57,780 nt of DNA, taken from the NCBI RefSeq assembly GCF_003350345.1, contig NZ_QNVJ01000088.1, forward strand, positions 1 to 57,780, given 5' to 3'. The notes beneath the pieces were generated by a model that was not told the DNA's origin, made no database searches, and worked only from the letters and a program-made list of their open reading frames with translations. The position numbers and the translations under genes were made by a program. Source of the DNA: Alkalilacustris brevis. Lineage in GTDB: Bacteria; Pseudomonadota; Alphaproteobacteria; Rhodobacterales; Rhodobacteraceae. Below are positions 50,696 to 57,780 of this stretch, piece by piece. The stretch's first letter is position 1; every line of letters starts with the position of its first letter.

Positions 50696-51229
50696 TCAGC
50701 CAGCCTCTGCATCCCGCAGAAACAGCCACATCTCGCCATACCAGTCTTCGCAAAACCGCCGCGCGGGCCTGAAACCGGCGCGGCGCGCGGCGCGCTGCGT
50801 GGCCGCGTTCTCCACCGAGGTGGCCAGCATCAGCCGCTCGAACCCTTCCGCAAGAAGCCGCTCGGCCAGTTGCCGCAACGCGGCCGAACCTGCGCCCTGC
50901 CCCAGCGCCGCGGCCTCGCCGATGCACAGGTCGATATCGATCAGCGCATCGGGGTCGCGCATGTCGGTGCGCAAGCTCTCCAGCCCGGCCTCGGCCAGTT
51001 CGGCCTGGGTCGGGCGCTGCCAGCAGATATAACCCACCGGGCGGCCGTCCATCTCGATCAGCGCGCCGTGCTCCAGCGGCGCCTCGGCGACGATCTCGCG
51101 CCGTGCCTCGGGCGGCCCCCACCAGCGCGCCACATGCGGCGCCTCGACCCAGGCAGCCAGCAGATCACGGTGACGCGCCGGCGCGTAGGGCGCCAGCGTC
51201 ACCGCCGCGCCCCCCGCCCCCGCCGTCAT
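50696..51229 (-). CDS. GNAT acetyltransferase, AAC(6')-like
   Basis: 177 aa N-acetyltransferase. The N-terminal VEAPHVARWWGPPEAR and IEMDGRPVGYICWQ segments, the IDLCIGEAAALGQGAGSAAL acetyl-CoA loop and the terminal FYED-like end (RRFCEDWYGEMWLFLRDA) resemble the AAC(6')/RimJ-like group. The acceptor is unknown and there is no specific evidence of drug resistance. The ATG overlaps the fabD stop by 4 bp, so it is co-translated with fabD. Confidence 0.85.
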   Translation of the reverse strand: MTAGAGGAAVTLAPYAPARHRDLLAAWVEAPHVARWWGPPEARREIVAEAPLEHGALIEMDGRPVGYICWQRPTQAELAEAGLESLRTDMRDPDALIDIDLCIGEAAALGQGAGSAALRQLAERLLAEGFERLMLATSVENAATQRAARRAGFRPARRFCEDWYGEMWLFLRDAEAG

Positions 51230-52158
51230 TGCCCCAGGGCGGCGCGCACATCCTCGGGCGTGCCGATGGCGCGGGTCTCGGCCTCGCGCGCGATGCGGCG
51301 GATCATGCCTGACAGCGCCTTGCCCGCACCGACCTCCCAGAACTCGGTGACGCCCTGCGCCGCCATCCAGGCCACGCTTTCGCGCCAGCGCACGCGGCCC
51401 GTGACCTGCGCCACCAGCAGCGCGCGGATCTCGTCCGGGTCGGTCACGGCCTCGGCCTTCACATTGGCCACCAGCGGCACGGCGGGCGCGCTGATTTCCA
51501 CCTCGGCCAGCGCGGCCTGCATCGCCTCGGCGGCCGGCTGCATCAGCGCGCAATGGAACGGGGCGGAGACAGGCAGCAGCAGCGCGCGTTTCGCGCCGCG
51601 TTCCTTGGCCAGGTCCACTGCACGCTCGACCGCGGCGCGCGCGCCCGATACCACCACCTGCGCGGGGTCGTTATCATTCGCGGCCTCGCAAACCTCGCCC
51701 TGCGCGGCATCTGCCGCCAGCGCCTCGACCGCGGCGACATCGAGGCCCAGCACTGCCGCCATCGCCCCCTCGCCAACCGGCACGGCCTGCTGCATCGCCT
51801 GGCCACGCAGACGCAAGAGCCGTGCAGTGTCTGACAGCGACAGCGCCCCGGCGGCGCAGAGCGCCGAATACTCGCCCAGCGAATGCCCGGCGACGAAGCC
51901 TGCCTGATCCAGCGTGAACCCTTCCGCGAGCAAGGCCGCCATGGCCGCCAGCGAGGTGGCCATCAGTGCGGGCTGGGCGTTGGCAGTCAGGGTCAGATCC
52001 TCGGCCTCGCCCTCCCAGATCAGCGACGAGAGCTTCTCGCCCAGCGCCGCATCGACCTCGTCGAAGACGGCGCGCGCCTCTGGCCAGGTTTCGGCCAGGG
52101 CCTTGCCCATGCCGATGGTCTGCGCCCCCTGCCCCGGAAACACCAATGCCCGCGTCAT
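51226..52158 (-). CDS. fabD: Malonyl-CoA:ACP transacylase
   Basis: 310 aa enzyme loading malonyl groups onto AcpP. It starts RALVFPGQGAQTIGMGKAL and has the active-site GHSLGEYSAL with Ser, plus VSAPFHCALMQPA with the catalytic His. The ATG at 52158 has GGAGGT 7 bp upstream. Its stop overlaps the GNAT gene; fabG and acpP lie further downstream on the same strand. Confidence 0.96.
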   Translation of the reverse strand: MTRALVFPGQGAQTIGMGKALAETWPEARAVFDEVDAALGEKLSSLIWEGEAEDLTLTANAQPALMATSLAAMAALLAEGFTLDQAGFVAGHSLGEYSALCAAGALSLSDTARLLRLRGQAMQQAVPVGEGAMAAVLGLDVAAVEALAADAAQGEVCEAANDNDPAQVVVSGARAAVERAVDLAKERGAKRALLLPVSAPFHCALMQPAAEAMQAALAEVEISAPAVPLVANVKAEAVTDPDEIRALLVAQVTGRVRWRESVAWMAAQGVTEFWEVGAGKALSGMIRRIAREAETRAIGTPEDVRAALGQ

Positions 52159-52266
52159 CTGCCGCACCTCCTGCTACTGCTACGATCCCGATTTGCCGGC
52201 GGGCATAGCGCCCCGCGGCGTGCCCGTCCAGTCATCCGGCGCATCCGGGGGCTGGCAGGGACGCGC

Positions 52267-52680
52267 TCAATCCTCGATCGGGGGTGGCGAGGCAAAGACA
52301 TACCGCCGCCCGTCCGCGCCGGTGATCCCGACCTCGGCCACCTCGGCCAGTTGGTCATCGAGGGTGAGCGCGGCGAAGATCGCGCCGATGATCTCGCGCA
52401 GCGGATTCGAGCGCGGGTCGAGCCGCACCTCGTAGGCGTAGGCGGCCGAGCAGCCCTCAAGCCGCCCCTGCCAGCCCTGCGCCGTGGCCTCGGCGGGGCG
52501 CGGCCCGAAGCAACGCTGTCCGTCCGACATCGTCACGCTCAGCATGTCGCGCGTCAGCGCGGCGTCGCGCGGCACCGGATCGCCGGCTGGCGCGCAGGCG
52601 GCCAGCCCGCCCACCAGCCCGAGGCCAAGCGCCATCATCCGCAGCGGCCTGGCGTAAACGGAATAAAAGATGCGGCGCAT
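52267..52680 (-). CDS. Hypothetical lipoprotein
   Basis: 137 aa protein with a lipoprotein signal (MALGLGLVGGLAACAPAGDP; lipobox Cys in LAAC). The mature part has two Cys (QRCFGPRPAEA and LEGCSAAYAYEV) that could form a disulfide, and a C-terminal beta-rich segment ITGADGRRYVFASPP. I do not recognise the family. An upstream in-frame start would add 19 residues before the signal and is unlikely. It lies between fabD and the transporter gene, 63 bp after the latter's stop on the same strand. Confidence 0.75.
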   Translation of the reverse strand: MRRIFYSVYARPLRMMALGLGLVGGLAACAPAGDPVPRDAALTRDMLSVTMSDGQRCFGPRPAEATAQGWQGRLEGCSAAYAYEVRLDPRSNPLREIIGAIFAALTLDDQLAEVAEVGITGADGRRYVFASPPPIED

Positions 52681-52743
52681 GATCCTACCTCCTGAACGGC
52701 AACGGGGCGCGGCGGCACGCACCGCCCGCGCATCCACGTGTTC

Positions 52744-54522
52744 CTACAACGGCCAGATCAGCGGTATCACAAGGCTGACCGTCACCGCCATCACAAGATT
52801 CAGCGGAATGCCGATGCGCATGAAATCGGTGAACCGATAGCCGCCGGGACCGTAGACCAGCGTGTTGGTCTGGTAGCCGATGGGCGTGGCGAAACTGGCC
52901 GAGGCCGCCACCATCACCGCCACCACCAGCGGCCGCGGATCGACCCCGACAGCCACGGCCACCCCGATGGTGATCGGGGTCAGGATCACCGCGACGGCGT
53001 TGTTGGTCACGAGTTCGGTCATGACCCAGGTCATCAGGTAGACCGACAGCACCAGCAGAAAGGGCGACATGCCCAGAAGCCAGGGCGCGGCGGCCTCGGC
53101 CACCATGCGCGCGGCGCCGGAATGCTCCAGCCCCGCACCGACCGAAAGCATGGAGAAGATCAGCGCCAGCAGCCGCCCGTCGATGAAGCCGAAAGCCTCT
53201 TCGGCGTCGATGCAGCGCGTCACCAGCACGATGGCCACGCCGATGAAGGCCAGCACCACGATCGGCGCCACCCCCAGCGCCGAAAGCACCACGATCCCCG
53301 CCAGCACGGCAAGCACGATGGGCGCGTGGCGGCGGCGGAAGGGCTTTTCCGAGGGCTGGCCGACATCGACCATGTCCATGTCGGCGGCGAGGCGCTGGAT
53401 GTCCTCGGGCGCGCCTTCCAGCAGCAGCGTGTCGCCCACCTGCACCACCAGATCATCAAGCTGGCGGCCGATGTTCTGATTGCGGCGGTGCACGGCCAGC
53501 GGATAGACGCCGTAGCGGCGGCGCAGGCGCAGATCGCCCAGCTTGCGCCCGACCATGCGGCAGCCCGGCGTGATCAGCGCCTCGACCGTGGCCGTGCGCA
53601 CCGAGGACAGCTTGTCCACGACCTTCACATCGCGATGGCTTTGCAGGCCCAGCACCTCGGACATCGGCGTGCGCAGCACCACGCGGTCGCCCTCCTGCAG
53701 GGTAACGCCGGCCAGATCGCGCCGCAGCGAGGCATCGCCGCGCAGCACGTCGATCACCCGCGCCCCCTCGCGGCGGAAGATATCGACCTCGTCGAGCGCC
53801 TTGCCCGCCAGCGACGAGCCCTCGGGCACCGCGACCTCGGTGAAGAATTTCATGCGCGAACGGTCGGGAATGAGCGCGCTCATCGAGGTCCGGTCGGGCA
53901 GCAGGTGGCGGGCAAACAGCGCCAGATAGGCCATGCCCACCGCCGCCACCACCAGCCCGATCGGGGTGATCTCGAAAATGGTGAAGGGGGCCAGCCCGTA
54001 GCCGCGCGCGACCCCATCGACCAGCAGGTTGGTCGAAGTGCCCAGAAGCGTGATCGTACCGCCGAAGATCGACAGATAGCTGAGCGGGATCAGTACCTTG
54101 GAGGGCTTGATCTGCAACTGTTTCGACAATTGCATGAAGACCGGGATCATCACCACCACGATGGGCGTGTTGTTCATGAAGGCCGACATCCCCACCACCG
54201 TCAGCGCCAGCGCGGCCAACGTGCGCAGGGGGCGTTCCTTGATGTGGCGGGCGGCAAGCTGGGTGATCCAGTCAAGCGCGCCGGTGCGCACCAGCCCGCC
54301 GACCACGATGAAAAGTGCGGCGATTGTCCAGGGCGCGTGATTGGTCATCACCCCCAGCGCGGCGTCATAAGGCAGGATGCCCAGCACGATCATCAGCACC
54401 GCCCCCGTCAGGGCGGTGACCTCGACGGGGAAGACCTCGCGCACGAACATGGCGAACATCCCCGCCACGATCGCCAGGGCGATGATTGCCTCGGTCTGCG
54501 CAGAAAACTCAATGCCGATCAT
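52744..54522 (-). CDS. SLC13/DASS-family transporter with RCK_C domains
   Basis: 592 aa membrane protein of the ArsB/NhaD-SLC13 type. About eleven helices are split by a central soluble part with two TrkA-C (RCK_C) domains (near IFRREGARVIDVLRGDASLR with VTLQEGDRVVLRT, and LGDLRLRRRYGVYPLAVHR with LVVQVGDTLLLEG). The hairpin motifs MSAFMNNTPIVVVMIPVF and VTNNAVAVILTPITIG are those of the family. Substrates may be sulfate, dicarboxylates or other anions; no choice is possible. The start at 54522 excludes a 190-residue non-homologous extension. Confidence 0.9.
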   Translation of the reverse strand: MIGIEFSAQTEAIIALAIVAGMFAMFVREVFPVEVTALTGAVLMIVLGILPYDAALGVMTNHAPWTIAALFIVVGGLVRTGALDWITQLAARHIKERPLRTLAALALTVVGMSAFMNNTPIVVVMIPVFMQLSKQLQIKPSKVLIPLSYLSIFGGTITLLGTSTNLLVDGVARGYGLAPFTIFEITPIGLVVAAVGMAYLALFARHLLPDRTSMSALIPDRSRMKFFTEVAVPEGSSLAGKALDEVDIFRREGARVIDVLRGDASLRRDLAGVTLQEGDRVVLRTPMSEVLGLQSHRDVKVVDKLSSVRTATVEALITPGCRMVGRKLGDLRLRRRYGVYPLAVHRRNQNIGRQLDDLVVQVGDTLLLEGAPEDIQRLAADMDMVDVGQPSEKPFRRRHAPIVLAVLAGIVVLSALGVAPIVVLAFIGVAIVLVTRCIDAEEAFGFIDGRLLALIFSMLSVGAGLEHSGAARMVAEAAAPWLLGMSPFLLVLSVYLMTWVMTELVTNNAVAVILTPITIGVAVAVGVDPRPLVVAVMVAASASFATPIGYQTNTLVYGPGGYRFTDFMRIGIPLNLVMAVTVSLVIPLIWPL

Positions 54523-54634
54523 CGTTTCCTTCGTTCTGGCAGGGCGGCGGGCCGCAGGGGGGCGGCGCGGGACGCAATCATCGCGAAATGCGGCCCCATC
54601 GCAAGCCCTGTCGCAAGCCTGTCCAGCCGCAGAG

Positions 54635-54723
54635 GCGCCGCAAGCGGCGCGGCCGGCATGGCCGGCCTCTGTCCTGCCTGCGGCAGGATGCCTCCGGCGG
54701 GGATACTTCGACCAAGAAGAAGG
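54635..54723 (+). repeat. Dispersed terminator-like element, copy H (four-hairpin array)
   Basis: Four stems occur in a row: GCGCCGC-AA-GCGGCGC (54635-54650), GCCGGC-ATG-GCCGGC (54652-54666), CCTGCC-TGC-GGCAGG (54673-54687) and CCTCCGGCGGGG (54691-54702). ATACTTCG and the tail ACCAAGAAGAAGG follow. The T-tract is damaged. It lies between the transporter and ymdB, both on the minus strand, and so points against its neighbours. Confidence 0.55.
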
Positions 54724-54728
54724 CAGGC

Positions 54729-55559
54729 TCAGGGGTTTGGGTTGGGGTTGGGGCTGGCGGGCTCGAGCCGGCCGCCCAGACGCACCATAGACAGGCGTTT
54801 CGCGGCGCCGGTGGCATCGTCGGTCTCGACGAAGAGGCCCGAGAGCGTGGCCTCGCCCAGGGCGGGCTCGAACCGGGTCTTGCCCATGCCGGTGATGAAG
54901 CGGCGCATCGGCTCGGCCTTGTCCATGCCGATGACCGAGTTGTAATCGCCGCACATGCCGGCATCGGAAAGATAGGCGGTGCCGCCGGGCAGGATCTGGG
55001 CATCGGCGGTGGGAATATGGGTATGCGTGCCCACCACCACGCTGGCGCGGCCATCGCACCAGTGGCCCATGGCCATTTTCTCGGACGTGGCCTCGCAATG
55101 CATGTCGATCAGCGCGGCCTGGACCATGCCGCCGCGCGGATGCGCGCGCAGCACCGAATCGATGGCCGAGAAGGGATCGTCGAACGGGCGGCGCATGAAG
55201 ACCTGCCCCAGCACCTGTGCCACCAGCACCTTGCGCCCGCCGGGGGCGTCGAAGACCCGCGCGCCGCGGCCCGGCGCGGCCTTGGCATAGTTGAGCGGGC
55301 GCAGGATGCGCGGCTCCTTCTCGACATGTTCGAGCATCGCCTTCTGGTCGAAGGCGTGATCGCCCAGCGTCAGGCAGTCAGCGCCCGCGTCGAGCAGCAG
55401 TTTCGCGTGATCGGGCGTCAGCCCGGCGCCGCCAGAGGCGTTCTCGCCATTCACCACCACGAAATCCAGCCGCCATTCCTGCCGCAGCCGGGGCAGATGC
55501 CCGGCCACCGCCGCGCGCCCCGCGCGCCCCATCACATCGCCTAGAAACAACAGTCGCAT
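54729..55559 (-). CDS. ymdB: YmdB-type metallophosphoesterase (TIGR00282)
   Basis: 276 aa metallophosphoesterase; in Bacillus YmdB hydrolyses 2',3'-cAMP. Metal-site motifs are MRLLFLGDVMGRAGR, VVNGENASGGAGLT, LTLGDHAFDQK, DMHCEATSEK and VVGTHTHIPTAD. The C-terminus ends in a Pro/Asn repeat (PNPNPNP) encoded by a short low-complexity stretch. It follows the folate cyclo-ligase gene in the same direction with 77 bp between, a pairing common in this class. Confidence 0.92.
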   Translation of the reverse strand: MRLLFLGDVMGRAGRAAVAGHLPRLRQEWRLDFVVVNGENASGGAGLTPDHAKLLLDAGADCLTLGDHAFDQKAMLEHVEKEPRILRPLNYAKAAPGRGARVFDAPGGRKVLVAQVLGQVFMRRPFDDPFSAIDSVLRAHPRGGMVQAALIDMHCEATSEKMAMGHWCDGRASVVVGTHTHIPTADAQILPGGTAYLSDAGMCGDYNSVIGMDKAEPMRRFITGMGKTRFEPALGEATLSGLFVETDDATGAAKRLSMVRLGGRLEPASPNPNPNP

Positions 55560-55636
55560 GGGCCGGAGTTACGCGCGGCGCGGGACCGGTGCAAGCGGTT
55601 TCAGGCCTGCGAGAGCGGCGGCGGCGACATGTGGCG

Positions 55637-56209
55637 TCAACGGCAATGCAGCAGCCCGTCCTCGGTGACGATCATGTCGAGCGGCTCGTCAGTCGGCTCG
55701 ACAGGCACGCGCGCCACCTCCTGCGCGGCATAGGCAAAGCCGATCGCCAGGACGCGCCCGCCCGAGGCCCGCAGCGCCTGAAGCGTGCGGTCGTAATAGC
55801 CGCCGCCATAGCCCAGCCGGTAGCCACGCGCATCGAAAGCCAGCAGCGGCACGATCAGCACCTCGGGTGTGAGCCAGGCGCCCGCGACCGGCACCTGCGC
55901 GCCGAAGGGGCCGGGCTGCATCAAAGCGTCCGGCGCCCAGGCGCGAAAGCGCAGCGGCTGGTTGCGCGCGGCGATCACCGGCACACAGACGGGGCCATCA
56001 TGCGCGGCCATGGCGGGGATCGGGTCGGCCTCGCTGCGCATGGGCATGTAGCCTGAGAGCACGCGCCCCGCCTCTGGCGCCACGGCATCCGCCAGCACCG
56101 CCGCCGCGGCTCCGGCAGGCACGGCGGCGTGAGCCTCGGCGCGACGGGCCTGGGCCGTCACGCGCATCCTGGCCTTCTGCGCGATCAGTTCCGGCTGCTT
56201 GAGCCGCAT
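55637..56209 (-). CDS. 5-formyltetrahydrofolate cyclo-ligase
   Basis: 190 aa enzyme (YgfA/MTHFS family) returning 5-formyl-THF to 5,10-methenyl-THF with ATP. Visible are LSGYMPMRSEADP, the folate region VLIVPLLAFDARGYRLGYGG and the ATP site GYGGGYYDRTL. Full length. The E. coli homologue lies beside the 6S RNA gene, but I found no convincing 6S RNA in the 135 bp upstream. Confidence 0.93.
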   Translation of the reverse strand: MRLKQPELIAQKARMRVTAQARRAEAHAAVPAGAAAAVLADAVAPEAGRVLSGYMPMRSEADPIPAMAAHDGPVCVPVIAARNQPLRFRAWAPDALMQPGPFGAQVPVAGAWLTPEVLIVPLLAFDARGYRLGYGGGYYDRTLQALRASGGRVLAIGFAYAAQEVARVPVEPTDEPLDMIVTEDGLLHCR

Positions 56210-56344
56210 GTGCCTGTCACCCCGTTCCTGTCGCCCCTGCCTGTGCGCGGCTCGGGGCCCGTGGCAGCTGCGCCGGGGCCTTCCGCATCGCGCGGTTCCG
56301 CACTACCCTGCCCCGCCGGACCGGGGCGTTCAAGGGATCAGTTC

Positions 56345-57640
56345 ATGATGGAACTTCTGCTGGGGCAGGTGCTGCGCTTTGCCGGCGACCCATTCACCGA
56401 TGGTCCTGATGCCGCCCGCATCGAGCGGCGCGGCGCCGTGCTGATCGACCGGGGCATGATCCGGGCGGTTGGGCCGGCCGACGAGATGCGCACCGCCTGG
56501 CCGCAGGCAACGCTGCGCGATTACGGGCAGGCGCTGATCTCGGCGGGGTTCATCGACTGCCACATGCATTACCCGCAGGCGGGCATCATCGCCAGTTGGG
56601 GCAAGCAGCTGATCGACTGGCTGGAGCAATACACCTTTCCCGAGGAGATACGCTTTGCCGATAAGTGCCATGCGCGGGCCGTGGCGCGGCTGAGCCTTGA
56701 TCTGGCGCTGTCGCATGGCACCACCAGCCTGTGCTCCTATGCCACCTCGCATCCCGGCTCGGTCGATGCCTTCATGCAGGCCGCGCAGGCGCGCGGCATG
56801 CGCGTGCTGGCCGGCAAGACCTGCATGGACCGCAACGCCCCCGACGCACTGTGCGACACGCCCGCGCGCGCATACGACGAATCGAAGGCGCTGATCGCGC
56901 GCTGGCATGGGCAGGGGCGGCTCTCCTATGTGATCACGCCCCGTTTCGCGCCGACCTCCAGCCCCGCGCAGCTCGAGGCGCTGGGGGCGCTCTGGGCCGA
57001 ACACCCCGATTGCCCGATGCAGACACACCTGTCGGAACAGACCGACGAAATCGCCTGGGTGGCCGAACTGTTCCCGCAGGCGCGCGATTACCTGGATGTC
57101 TATGAGCAATTCGGCCTGCTGGGGCACGGCGCGATCTTTGGCCATGCCATCCACCTGACCCCGCGCGAGCGTGCCCGGCTGGTCGAAGCCGGCGCCGGCG
57201 TGGCGCATTGTCCGACCTCGAACACCTTCATCGGATCGGGCCTGTTCGACATGGCCGGGCTTCGCGCCGAGGGGCTGGCGGTGGGGCTGGCCACCGATAC
57301 CGGCGGGGGCTCATCCTTTTCGATGCTGCGCAGCATGGCCGCGGCCTATGAGATCGGCCAGCTGCGGGGCACTGCGCTGCACCCGGCACAACTGTGGTGG
57401 CTGGCGACCGTGGGCGCGGCGCGGGTGCTGGGAATCGACGGCCATGTGGGCAACATCGCCGTGGGCATGGAGGCCGACCTGATCGTGGTCGATCTGGCCT
57501 CGACCCCTGCGATTGCGCAACGCGAGGCCCGCGCGGAAGATTTATGGGAGGCGCTTTTTCCCACCATCATGATGGGCGATGACCGCGCGATCCTGGAGAC
57601 CCGCATCGCGGGCCGCGCCTGCGCGCCGGCGGCGGGGTAA
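56345..57640 (+). CDS. guaD: Guanine deaminase
   Basis: 431 aa amidohydrolase converting guanine to xanthine in purine breakdown. The metal site is GFIDCHMHYPQAGII, followed by HLSEQTDEIAWV, the Zn/acid residues in FGHAIHLTPRE and LATDTGGGSSFSMLR. The PQ after HMHY and the SEQ motif mark guanine deaminase rather than other amidohydrolases. A second ATG at 56348 is possible. No other purine-catabolic gene follows in the last 140 bp, where I see nothing assignable. Confidence 0.94.
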   Translation: MMELLLGQVLRFAGDPFTDGPDAARIERRGAVLIDRGMIRAVGPADEMRTAWPQATLRDYGQALISAGFIDCHMHYPQAGIIASWGKQLIDWLEQYTFPEEIRFADKCHARAVARLSLDLALSHGTTSLCSYATSHPGSVDAFMQAAQARGMRVLAGKTCMDRNAPDALCDTPARAYDESKALIARWHGQGRLSYVITPRFAPTSSPAQLEALGALWAEHPDCPMQTHLSEQTDEIAWVAELFPQARDYLDVYEQFGLLGHGAIFGHAIHLTPRERARLVEAGAGVAHCPTSNTFIGSGLFDMAGLRAEGLAVGLATDTGGGSSFSMLRSMAAAYEIGQLRGTALHPAQLWWLATVGAARVLGIDGHVGNIAVGMEADLIVVDLASTPAIAQREARAEDLWEALFPTIMMGDDRAILETRIAGRACAPAAG

Positions 57641-57780
57641 AGGCCTCTGCACAACACACCACCCCGCCACAGGGCCCGCCGGGCCGCGCCTGCCATTCCG
57701 GGGGCTTACGCCGCCCAACCGGGGCGACGGTCCCCCTCCATCCCGGCGGGCGCTTCAGACGCCTCACATCTTGTAACGTG

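Noticed and set aside
56210-56344. Possible 6S RNA between the folate cyclo-ligase and guaD
   Set aside because: The position recalls E. coli ssrS-ygfA, but only 135 bp are available and no long rod with a central bubble could be drawn.

Overview
The window is a GC-rich chromosomal segment whose gene content, codon bias and protein sequences fit a denitrifying alphaproteobacterium of the Rhodobacterales. Pointers are a clade I nitrous oxide reductase operon of the nosRZDFYLX type, a Fur/Mur-type regulator, an ArsJ/GAPDH arsenate-detoxification operon, the surE-pcm-nlpD block and Lrp-type regulators. No tRNA, rRNA, CRISPR array, insertion sequence or phage gene was seen. The identifications rest on reading protein motifs by eye; no database search was run.

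Layout. 389-9346 (minus strand) is a tightly packed nos operon (nosR-nosZ-nosD-nosF-nosY-nosL-nosX), preceded by a perfect FNR/NnrR-type box at 9400-9413 that it shares with a divergent NsrR-like Rrf2 regulator. Next come a Fur-family gene translationally overlapped with eno, a universal stress protein, and an orphan ferredoxin/ASKHA protein of the corrinoid-activase (RACo/RamA) type behind a hairpin-rich leader. 14657-17391 holds an orphan peptide-type binding protein and an AraC regulator. 17566-20655 is an arsenic operon: an ArsR-ArsC fusion, a dedicated GAPDH and the ArsJ exporter. An unrecognised membrane protein and a small cytochrome c follow. 22072-26330 has pth, an IsdG-type heme monooxygenase, rplY, an FMN alpha-hydroxyacid dehydrogenase and trpA. 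26518-30856 has an FNR-box-preceded DUF6455 gene, a 3-hydroxybutyrate dehydrogenase with a probable small RNA or attenuator upstream, another orphan binding protein, an entericidin and a GntR regulator. 31158-37982 has a HAD phosphatase, a ubiH-type monooxygenase, a class V aminotransferase, two overlapping Lrp genes divergent from ilvC, and an EamA exporter. 38006-45967 has nlpD-pcm-surE, gltA, gltX and comEC. 46013-52158 has an arginase-family protein, a HisA-like paralogue and fatty-acid synthesis genes (acpP, fabG, fabD) mixed with an L,D-transpeptidase, a second Usp and a GNAT gene. The end carries a lipoprotein, an SLC13/RCK transporter, ymdB, 5-formyltetrahydrofolate cyclo-ligase and guanine deaminase.

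The most unusual signal is a family of eight intergenic elements spread over 40 kb. Each has one or more upstream GC-rich stem-loops, usually then a small hairpin around CGGC, then ATATTTTT. This is followed by a strictly conserved tail, CACAGTGAA in six copies or CCAAGAAGA in two. Stems differ in sequence between copies yet keep pairing. Most copies sit where an intrinsic terminator would be expected, but two do not, and the conserved tail after the U-tract is not explained by termination. A second strong signal is a compact small-RNA gene candidate at 27777-27851 with a promoter, an internal stem and an intrinsic terminator.
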